A DNA stretch of 36,955 nucleotides from an uncultured Pseudomonadota bacterium (GTDB taxonomy: Bacteria > Myxococcota_A > UBA796 > SXON01). Below are positions 16,001-22,874 of the stretch, one piece after another. The stretch spans positions 1-36,955 of the forward strand of contig CAIUMM010000229.1 in NCBI GenBank assembly GCA_903900265.1. The letters run 5' to 3'. The position numbers and the translations under genes were made by a program. The stretch's first letter is position 1; every line of letters begins with the position of its first letter. A model generated the notes under the pieces. That model worked only from the letters and a program-made list of their open reading frames with translations. It ran no database searches and was not told the origin of the DNA.

Positions 16001-17504
16001 TCCGAGCCGGGAGGTCGACATCGACGGCGTCGCGGAGTTGATGCGCTCCGGTACCGAGGCGCTCACGGCGACAGCACAGGCTGCGTGCCAGTCAAAGCGA
16101 TACGTCGTCAAGAAAGCCTATTTTGTGGACCGGAAGGTCGATCTGATTTGCCACATCCTCCGCGTGTCGCCGGAGTCCGTCTTGGCGGCAGCATGTGCGG
16201 CCGGTCCCGCGGCGTGCGGCGCCTCCACGGAAATGGCCAGGGCTATCCTCCATGCGCTCGCCGGCGTCGCGTTCGGTGAATACGTGCTGGGCTCGTCCAT
16301 TTCCAGCTCGCCAGCTGAAGATAGCGTTCTCCCGAACCCTGCGTCTCGGCCGCAGTGTCGAGTCGACATGCTCGTCGACGACCCGGGCGCCGTCATGGAC
16401 ATTGCCAGCTGCATCGAACGGGCCGCCGAACGCGTGTGGCATGAACGGGCTGCCAACATTCTCGCGGAGGCCTTGGGTGCGGGCAGGACGCTCCGCCAGT
16501 GGCTCAGAGCTGACTTCTTCGAGGAACACGTTCAACGGTACTCCAAGTCCCGCCGAAAGGCGCCGATTTACTGGCGTCTCGGCAGTCCGTCAGGCTCCTA
16601 CAGCGTTTGGGTCCACCTCCATCGGTTCAGCAAGGACACCCTCCACCGCGTGCTTACCGACCACGTCGCGCCGAAGCTGCGTTACGAAGAGAACCGCCTC
16701 CACGGCCTGAAAATCGAAGCCGGCTCGTCCCCTGCGCCATCGCAGCGTAGGACGCTTGCCGACCAGGAGGCGTTTGTCGAAGAACTCCAAGGGCTGCGGG
16801 ACGAGGTGGCACGGCTGAGTCCATTATGGGCCCCCGATCTGGATGACGGCGTACTCCTCAATGCTGCACCGCTGCACCGCCTATTCGGGCACACAAGATC
16901 TTGGCAAAAGGAATGCGAGACCGCGTGGAAATCGCTGGGCGATGCCGACTACGAGTGGTCCCACATCGCGATGCGGCTCTGGCCGGAACGAATCGTCAGG
17001 AACTGCGCCCGAGACCGCACCCTCGCTATCGCTCACGGCCTCGAGTCGGTCTTCTGGGTTGAGGGAGGCACGGGGAAGTCGTCGCCGCGCTCCGTCCCCG
17101 CGGAGGATATCGACCGCCTGATAGCCGACCGCCGGTCAGTGTCGGTGCAGGCCGCGCTGTTGTCACTCGAACGGGCTGGCATAACGACGGGGACTGCCCG
17201 TCCCGGGCGCCCCGCGCGGGGGGTAGCTTCGTCACCGGTGCCGCGCACGGCCGGGGGCCGCCAGCTCACTCTCCCGGCACCCTCCGTCGCGCCCGACGGG
17301 CCCGTGCTCGACACCCTGCGCGCCGCCTTCCACCAGTTTCCCGACCCGGCCAGCCGCGCCGACCTCCTCGCTGCGAGCGGCCTCGACGAGGCTTCCTGGA
17401 AGCCGGCGATCGACGCGCTCGTCGCGCGCGGTGAGGTGGAGCGAACGGGTCAGGCCCGGGGAACCCGCTACAGCCTCGTCCACCGCCCCGCCCCCCTTTC
17501 CTGA
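13032..17504 (+). CDS. pglX: BREX adenine-specific DNA methyltransferase PglX
   Basis: This 1490-aa N6-adenine methyltransferase marks host DNA. The SAM-binding motif I is LDPASGSGHF at 310-319, and the catalytic motif IV is NPPFG at 542-546. The target-recognition region probably spans about 640-1000. Start is GTG with a perfect AGGAGG at 13021-13026. The protein is about 250-300 residues longer than many type 1 PglX proteins. After a Pro/Gly/Ala-rich linker, residues about 1424-1483 (VLDTLRAAFHQF, then ASRADLLAASGLDEASWKPA and RGEVERTGQARGTRYSLV) read as a C-terminal winged helix. The middle, including the recognition region, seems less GC-rich than brxC and pglZ, as expected for a part that is exchanged between strains. 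Confidence 0.93.
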   Translation: MEKEVRARIQRATQEGRQLLEREFTEQLEGVYDIQMNGTVSTAAGFHLAEDAQAQRARIKLVAAVAHHRAQGLSAADAVAALRRECAFTTFNRFVALKMLEAREIVLECVSRGTESKGFKEFLGLAPGLAGSPESAWRLYLESVFDEIGREVRVLFDRRDPASLLWPRRPALDALLGVLNSPDLASVWGEDETIGWVYQYFNGDDERKQMRAESQAPRNSRELAVRNQFFTPRFVVEYLTDNTLGQTWVEMRRGESKLTETCRNLVKRGAAAHAPSEKTRPQDGDSGHTGQRRAYRPFREQKDPRDIKVLDPASGSGHFLLYAFDLLLEMYTEAWQEGEDQPSAATGCTLRGDYPTKEALHLALPGLILRHNLYGVDIDPRAAQIAALALWMRAQRAWNGLAIRRADRPLVTRTNIVIAEPMPGEPDLLDEFCRALPTDVAGVVRKVFEAMTLAGEAGALLRIEDTLRQELQRRFGQAGLFAAQDARRWAEVEPQVYQALRDYSEQAPGGAGYARRLFADDAARGFAFVDLCRQRYDVVLMNPPFGDATPATKDAVGHLYTLGINDIAAMFVDVGARLGCEHGKLGVICNRTVFAVQAFAGWRNQLLTERTLETYADLGHGVLDAMVETAMFTISTSPGRATGGVAIKAGFLSLLESRSKPELLDTILADQNGRILWRDASVFRKITGTPLSYWVPDSLLSFAGDEKSFLQCGGLICQGTATADDFRFYRLRWEVEERLILVDPVAIDPRFRRHSWSPVAKGGEYALWWDDIHLVQYWREDGHELRNFVDPSGKQRSFPKNLDKSFRRGCTYPYRTTSGFAMRLLPGGISFSVGGWAVFAPEGATCETVLAVYNSRVARYFMEILLGQGDSSSSGTAARNHVAAAVGGIPWPKHAMYADTDRWVLRLIDLAANDPFDETGAYFNPQRLLLPEAESFDALCSALWGGMCDKWREVAQLTSLLDQSVAAAYSLDADDLAVISDAEGPALHAYPSREVDIDGVAELMRSGTEALTATAQAACQSKRYVVKKAYFVDRKVDLICHILRVSPESVLAAACAAGPAACGASTEMARAILHALAGVAFGEYVLGSSISSSPAEDSVLPNPASRPQCRVDMLVDDPGAVMDIASCIERAAERVWHERAANILAEALGAGRTLRQWLRADFFEEHVQRYSKSRRKAPIYWRLGSPSGSYSVWVHLHRFSKDTLHRVLTDHVAPKLRYEENRLHGLKIEAGSSPAPSQRRTLADQEAFVEELQGLRDEVARLSPLWAPDLDDGVLLNAAPLHRLFGHTRSWQKECETAWKSLGDADYEWSHIAMRLWPERIVRNCARDRTLAIAHGLESVFWVEGGTGKSSPRSVPAEDIDRLIADRRSVSVQAALLSLERAGITTGTARPGRPARGVASSPVPRTAGGRQLTLPAPSVAPDGPVLDTLRAAFHQFPDPASRADLLAASGLDEASWKPAIDALVARGEVERTGQARGTRYSLVHRPAPLS

Positions 17505-17521
17505 GCGCCGAGGAGCCCGCC

Positions 17522-18217
17522 ATGCCCACGAACCCCACTCCCGACGAAGCCGCCGCGACCCGAAAAAAGTACCTCCGATGGATGCGCAAGCAGTGGGACA
17601 TGACCGCGCTCGCGAAGCAGGGCGAGGACATGGTCTTCTGCTACTCGGTCTGGGGCGGGGCCTTCGCTAATCTGCCGGCGAAGGACTGGCTCGAGGCCCT
17701 CCGGGCCGGGCGGCCGGACGAGGTACCGGAGATTCGCCAGCGGTCTTGGGCGGATGCGGGCTTCCTCGCCGGAGAGGTGCTCACGCAGTCCGGCGGCTAC
17801 CGACTGCTGCCCTGGCTCCTGTTGCCCGTTGGGCACCATGAACGATGGTCCACGCTGCAACGGGTGCACATGATCGGGCCGACGATCGCGGCCTGGCTTC
17901 TGCGTGATTTGAGTTTCCTGATGGACTACCGGCCCGACATCGGCCGATCGGTCATCCGCCTCCGCACTAGGCCGGATTCGAGCTGGTTCCGGGCGTTGCC
18001 GGTCCCGGCGCAGGCCTGCTACCTGCCGATGAGCCGCTGGGTGCATGAGGCGTGCATCGAGCACGCGGTCTACACCGAGAGCGAGGTCGGCGACCTCGCG
18101 ACCCCATCCGGCCACGAGAGCGCCGCCATCCATCTCGCCAACTGGTGCGCTGCGCGCGACCTCGATGCTCGCGAGGTGAACGTCCATTGGTACGGCACCG
18201 GTTCAGGAAACGTATGA
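17522..18217 (+). CDS. unknown 231-aa protein between pglX and pglZ
   Basis: I do not recognise this protein as a standard BREX component. It has a good ribosome site (GAGGAG) and sits 17 nt after pglX and 7 nt before pglZ, so it is embedded in the core operon. The N-terminus is helical and basic (RKKYLRWMRKQWDM). Residues 114-132 read RVHMIGPTIAAWLLRDLSF, and 157-166 read YLPMSRWVHE. This pair resembles the hairpin and catalytic helix of HhH-GPD DNA glycosylases. If so, the lysine after GP is Thr121 and the catalytic aspartate position is Ser161, so it would not be an active glycosylase. It may bind or sense DNA, but this is a weak resemblance. Confidence 0.8.
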   Translation: MPTNPTPDEAAATRKKYLRWMRKQWDMTALAKQGEDMVFCYSVWGGAFANLPAKDWLEALRAGRPDEVPEIRQRSWADAGFLAGEVLTQSGGYRLLPWLLLPVGHHERWSTLQRVHMIGPTIAAWLLRDLSFLMDYRPDIGRSVIRLRTRPDSSWFRALPVPAQACYLPMSRWVHEACIEHAVYTESEVGDLATPSGHESAAIHLANWCAARDLDAREVNVHWYGTGSGNV

Positions 18218-18224
18218 GGTACGA

Positions 18225-20834
18225 ATGGCCCACCTTGAGCCGGTCTCGATGAACGCCTTTCACGAGCACCTCGCGGAGCAGGCGCGGGTCGCGCTCCGGT
18301 CGGGTGTGGCCGTCATCGTTGACCGCGAGGCCGCGTTCGAGGACTTCATTGCTGAGCTCTCGGGAAGCGTCGCGTGGGATGACACCCATCCCAACGTCTT
18401 CGGAATCACGCTCGGCGAAACTCGCGCCCGGCTCGTCCGCTTCGACGGCTCGTGGTTTGCGGTCCGCACGGCGGTAGAACCGTTCCTCGGCGACGACCAC
18501 GCGCCCGACCCTCCGCTCCTCGTGTACGTTCCGGCTGAGCCGCCTCAGGAGCGCCACGACGTTCTGCTGGAGCTCTCGCGCGCCGGCACCCGGCTCGACT
18601 GGGAGTTCGACAAGGAGGCGCGGAACTGCCTGCTCAAGCGCTTCACGGACGGGGCAATCGACGAGGTTCTGGCCGGCGGGCACGCGACCTACGCCGACGT
18701 CCTCGCGTTTCTGGAGCAGCACAGCGGCGGCCGGCCGTCGATGCTGAAGTCGCTCTACCCGGGCGTCGGGTCTACGGAGATCCTCGCGCGATGGGCGGTG
18801 GATGAGGGCACCGACGCCGCCATCGACGCCAAGGACGCACGAGCCGAGCTCTACAAGCTTCTCGCATCGCGAGTGGGCCTGACCGTGCCTCCTGACCTGT
18901 CGCTGGCACAGGCGCGGGGCCGCGTTGCGCGTTTCCTGCTCGTGGCGGAGTTCCGGACCGATCTGGCGGGCGCTGAACCGTCGGTTCTCGGTCAGGTGCC
19001 CCGCGCCGAGACTGCCATCCATCGTGACGAGGCGCTCACCATCCTTCGGAAGATCCGCGCGACACACCCGATCGCCTACGTGGTCCGGGCCGATCAAGTC
19101 GAGCAGGAGCTGCACCTGGCCCACGCGAAGATCGAGGCCGATCGCCTCGGTCGCGTGGACACCTTCCGGTTCGAGGAACGGGCGCTCCTCGGCTGGTGTG
19201 CGGAGCTCCTTCGGCAACAGGACTACGGACGCGCCCTCACCGTCGTGACCGAGCGCGCGCCCAGCTTCTGGGTCGAGCGCGAGGTCGAGCGCAAGGCGCA
19301 ATGGGAGGTCGCACGCCTGACCGCGGAGCTCGGGCTTCAGGTGATGCGTGTCGCGGCCGAGTCCAATCTGGACCTCGACGCCACGGGCTGGGTTCGGGCG
19401 TACGCCGGCGAGATCGAGGCGGCGGATCGGAAGGGCGGCGTCAGGAAGATCGGCAACTGGTTCGCGATGGACCAGGCTCAGCGGCAGCTGGAGGCGTTCC
19501 GCGTTCAGATGGACGACGACCCGACGTGCGAGCGGGGAATCGCCGTCACGTTGCGCGAGTACGAGAAGGCGCTTCACGACCTCTCGGAGCGCTTCGTCAA
19601 GGCACTCCGCAGGGCAGGGTGGGTGGTGCCGGGCGTGCTTCAGCAGTCTCGGATCTACCCCGAGGTCGTGCGCGCGCGGGTCGGCGCCGTCGCGTACCTG
19701 TTCATCGACGCGATGCGCTTCGAGATGGGCGCCGAGCTGGCCCGCCTGCTCAGCGGGGCCGAGGACCTCCAGCTCCAGCCGGCCATCTGCATGCTCCCGT
19801 CCATCACGCCGATCGGGATGGCCGCGCTGCTCCCGGGCGCCTCCGCGGACTTCGCGGTGGTCGAGCACAAGGGAAAGCTAGCCGCGCGGGTAGACGGCAA
19901 GGTTCTGCCCGATCTCGCCGCTCGGAAGAAGCACGTGGAGGCGACCGTCGCCGACTCCGTGGACCTCACACTGAATGACGCGTTGACCAAGAAGCCCAGC
20001 GAGCTGGCGAAGCGCGTCCAGGGTGCATCGCTGGTGATCGTGCGCTCGACGGAGATCGACCGGTCGGGCGAGACCTGGGACGACTCGATGGCGCGGCACG
20101 TCATGGCTACCGTGCTCGGGAACATCGCGAGGGCGGTGCGACGGCTGGCGCGCGCGGGCATCGAGAACTTCGTCATCGCGGCCGACCACGGGCACCAGTA
20201 CGGGCTGGCGAAGTCCGACGACATGAAGACCGAGTCGCCCGGAGGAAAGAAGACGGAGCTTCATCGCCGCTGCTGGGCCGGCCACGGGGGGCAAACCCCA
20301 CCTGGAACGGTCCGCGTCACCTCGTCCGATCTCGGCTATGCATCCGACCTGGAATTCGTGTTCCCCACGAGCACGGCCGTGTTCCCTGCCGGCGGAGACC
20401 TGTCCTTCCACCACGGCGGGCCGAGCCTCCAGGAGCTCGTCATCCCTGTTCTGAGCTTCCGTTTTCGCTCCAAAGCAGAGCCCCCCGCCGGGCAGGGGCC
20501 AAAGGTGCGGCTCACGGATTTGCCCGCCGCGGTGACCAACCGCATGTTCGCTGTCACGATCGAGGTCGAACCCGGCCTCTTCGGCGCGGACATCGTCCCG
20601 ATGCGCGTCGTGCTCCTCTCCGACCAGGAAGAGGTCGGTCGAGCCGGCATGGCCAGCGGAGCCGAGTTCGACCGGAGCACTGGCATCCTCCGCGTCCGGC
20701 CGGGCGCGCCGGCGCAAGTGGGGATCATGCTCACCAACGACGCCAAGACCTCCCTCCGCGTTCTCGTGCTCGACCCCGACAGCTCAGCCGTGCTGGAAGA
20801 GTCCAAGTCCATCCCTGTCCAGTTGATGAGGTAG
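18225..20834 (+). CDS. pglZ: BREX alkaline-phosphatase-like protein PglZ
   Basis: This 869-aa protein has the PglZ domain of the alkaline phosphatase superfamily. The strand AYLFIDAMRFEMG places a metal-ligand Asp at 495, and IAADHGHQYG gives Asp654, His655 and His657. The N-terminal ~450 residues are helical and family-specific. The C-terminal ~150 residues are rich in beta strands (RMRVVLLSDQ-like region near 790 and LRVLVLDPDSSAV near 845). PglZ is a core member of every BREX type and probably a metal-dependent phosphatase or nuclease acting with BrxB and BrxC. Start ATG at 18225 lies 7 nt after the upstream stop with GAGG before it. The gap to brxL is 2 nt. Confidence 0.92.
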   Translation: MAHLEPVSMNAFHEHLAEQARVALRSGVAVIVDREAAFEDFIAELSGSVAWDDTHPNVFGITLGETRARLVRFDGSWFAVRTAVEPFLGDDHAPDPPLLVYVPAEPPQERHDVLLELSRAGTRLDWEFDKEARNCLLKRFTDGAIDEVLAGGHATYADVLAFLEQHSGGRPSMLKSLYPGVGSTEILARWAVDEGTDAAIDAKDARAELYKLLASRVGLTVPPDLSLAQARGRVARFLLVAEFRTDLAGAEPSVLGQVPRAETAIHRDEALTILRKIRATHPIAYVVRADQVEQELHLAHAKIEADRLGRVDTFRFEERALLGWCAELLRQQDYGRALTVVTERAPSFWVEREVERKAQWEVARLTAELGLQVMRVAAESNLDLDATGWVRAYAGEIEAADRKGGVRKIGNWFAMDQAQRQLEAFRVQMDDDPTCERGIAVTLREYEKALHDLSERFVKALRRAGWVVPGVLQQSRIYPEVVRARVGAVAYLFIDAMRFEMGAELARLLSGAEDLQLQPAICMLPSITPIGMAALLPGASADFAVVEHKGKLAARVDGKVLPDLAARKKHVEATVADSVDLTLNDALTKKPSELAKRVQGASLVIVRSTEIDRSGETWDDSMARHVMATVLGNIARAVRRLARAGIENFVIAADHGHQYGLAKSDDMKTESPGGKKTELHRRCWAGHGGQTPPGTVRVTSSDLGYASDLEFVFPTSTAVFPAGGDLSFHHGGPSLQELVIPVLSFRFRSKAEPPAGQGPKVRLTDLPAAVTNRMFAVTIEVEPGLFGADIVPMRVVLLSDQEEVGRAGMASGAEFDRSTGILRVRPGAPAQVGIMLTNDAKTSLRVLVLDPDSSAVLEESKSIPVQLMR

Positions 20835-20836
20835 TC

Positions 20837-22873
20837 GTGAGCCAGCCCCCCCTCCGTGATGCCCTAGACGACAAGCTCAACCGTGTTTTCGCGGGGAAAG
20901 TCGTCCGTAAAGACCTCGTGCGCAAGGTCAAGGTCGGCGCGAACGTGCCCGTCTTCGTGCTGGAGTACCTCCTCGGGAAGTACTGCGCTTCGTCGGACGA
21001 GATGGCGATCCAGATGGGCATGCAGGTCGTCAACGACACGCTGGCGGACAACTACATCCGCCCCGACGAATCGCAAAAGGCCCAAAGCCGCGTGAAGGAA
21101 AAGGGCAAGCACACATTTATCGACAAGGTGAAGGTTCGCCTGGTTGACTCGGACTATTGGGCCGAGGTCACCAACTTCGGCCACAGCTACGTGCACGTCC
21201 CCGACCACTACGTGCGCGACTTCGATCGCCTGCTGACCGGTGGCATCTGGGCGCAGGTGGACATGCGGTTTGAGTACGACGAGGACTCGAAGGGCAAGTT
21301 CCCCTTCTGGATCGACAAGCTGACGCCCATCCAGCTCGCGACGTTCGACCTCGAAGAGTACCGGCGCCTCCGCGGTGAGTTCACCACCGACGAGTGGATC
21401 GACCTGATGGTCCGGAGCATGGGCTACGAGCCCTCAGTGATGGAGCGGCGTCTCAAGCTGCTGTTCCTTTGTCGACTTCTCCCACTCTGCGAGCGCAACT
21501 TCAACATGATCGAGCTCGGGCCACGTGGGACCGGCAAGAGCTACGCCGTGCAGGAGCTTTCCCCCTACGCCGCACTTCTGACGGGCCCGACGACCGTGGC
21601 GAACCTGTTCGGCCACATGAACGGCAAGCAAAAGGGGCTGGTGCAGATCTGGGACGCCGTCGGCTTCGATGAGGTGGCCGATCTGCAGAAGATGCCGAAG
21701 GAGGTCGTCACCACGATGAAGACCTACTGCGAGTCCGGGCAGTACCAGCGCGGGCAGGAGTCGGTCTCCGGGTACGCCAGCATCGCGATGTTCGGGAACA
21801 CCCAGCAGCCCATCGACGTGATGGTCCAGACGGGCCACCTGTTCGCACCCATGCCCGACGTCATCCGCGACGACATGGCGTTCATCGATCGCCTGCACTT
21901 CTACCTTCCCGGTTGGGAAGTGCCGAAGATGCGGAACGAGCACTTCACCGACCACTACGGGTTCGTGGTCGACTACCTGGCCGAAGCGCTCCGCGAGCTG
22001 CGCAAGCTCAACTTCACTGAGATCATCGACCACCACTTCTCTCTTGGCGCCCACCTCAACGCGCGTGACCGCAAGGCCGTGCGGCGTACGGTTTCGGGGC
22101 TGATGAAGATCCTGCACCCGAACGGCCAGGTATCAAGGGAGGACCTCGAAGAGCTGCTCGCGTTCGCGCTGGAAGGGCGACGTCGCGTGAAGGAGCAGCT
22201 CAAGAAGATGGGCTCGTTCGAGTACCACCACACATCGTTCAGCTACGTCGTGAGTGAGTCCGGCGAGGAGAAGTTCGTCGGCGTGCCGGAGCAGGGCGGG
22301 CGTGCGCTGATCTCGGCGGACCCGCTCCCGCCCGGGACGGTGTACACCGCATCTGTCGGCCCTGACGGAACTGTCGGTCTGTTCCGCATCGAGGTGTCGC
22401 AGTCGAGCGGCACCGGCAAGCTGCGGTCCGCCGGTGGTATCGGGGGCGCCACCAAGGAGTCGATCAGCAGGGCGTTCAGCTACATGCTGGCGCAGAAGGG
22501 CGCGCTCGGCGTTGCGCGCGAAATGGACACCACCGACTTCGCCGTCGAGGTGATCGACCTGCTCGGCAACCGCGTCGAGGCCGAGATCGGGGTGGGGTTC
22601 TTCGTGGCGGTCTACTCCGCCATCCGCAAGGCGCAGCCGCAGCCTGGCCTGATCGTGCTCGGAGACATGAGCGTACAGGGCAACATCAAGCCGGTCCGGT
22701 CGCTCATGGAGCCGCTGCAGGTCGCGATGGACAACGGGGCGAAGCGCGCGATGATTCCCATCGAGAACAAGCGCCAGTTCATGGAGGTCAGCACGGAGGT
22801 GCTGGAGAACGTGGACCCGGTGTTCTTCGGCGATCTCCGGCAGGCGGCCTTCAAGGGCCTCGGGTTGACCTGA
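20837..22873 (+). CDS. brxL: BREX protein BrxL, AAA+ ATPase with Lon-like C-terminus
   Basis: This 678-aa protein matches BrxL of type 1 BREX. The Walker A motif is GPRGTGKS at 228-235 and the Walker B-like strand is VQIWDAVGFDEV at 269-280. The C-terminal ~190 residues resemble the Lon protease domain (LIVLGDMSVQGNIKPV, then NGAKRAMIPIENK). The Lon serine motif GPSAG is absent; the matching place seems to read EIGVGFF (583-589), so proteolysis is doubtful. BrxL is needed for phage restriction but not for methylation in type 1 systems, and is thought to be a DNA-binding AAA+ ring. Start is GTG, 2 nt after pglZ. The next gene starts 1 nt after its stop. Confidence 0.93.
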   Translation: MSQPPLRDALDDKLNRVFAGKVVRKDLVRKVKVGANVPVFVLEYLLGKYCASSDEMAIQMGMQVVNDTLADNYIRPDESQKAQSRVKEKGKHTFIDKVKVRLVDSDYWAEVTNFGHSYVHVPDHYVRDFDRLLTGGIWAQVDMRFEYDEDSKGKFPFWIDKLTPIQLATFDLEEYRRLRGEFTTDEWIDLMVRSMGYEPSVMERRLKLLFLCRLLPLCERNFNMIELGPRGTGKSYAVQELSPYAALLTGPTTVANLFGHMNGKQKGLVQIWDAVGFDEVADLQKMPKEVVTTMKTYCESGQYQRGQESVSGYASIAMFGNTQQPIDVMVQTGHLFAPMPDVIRDDMAFIDRLHFYLPGWEVPKMRNEHFTDHYGFVVDYLAEALRELRKLNFTEIIDHHFSLGAHLNARDRKAVRRTVSGLMKILHPNGQVSREDLEELLAFALEGRRRVKEQLKKMGSFEYHHTSFSYVVSESGEEKFVGVPEQGGRALISADPLPPGTVYTASVGPDGTVGLFRIEVSQSSGTGKLRSAGGIGGATKESISRAFSYMLAQKGALGVAREMDTTDFAVEVIDLLGNRVEAEIGVGFFVAVYSAIRKAQPQPGLIVLGDMSVQGNIKPVRSLMEPLQVAMDNGAKRAMIPIENKRQFMEVSTEVLENVDPVFFGDLRQAAFKGLGLT

Positions 22874-22874
22874 G

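Noticed and set aside
17967..19868. Minus-strand 633-codon frame opposite the unknown gene and pglZ
   Set aside because: It crosses a gene boundary of the plus strand, lacks motifs, and has no ribosome site.
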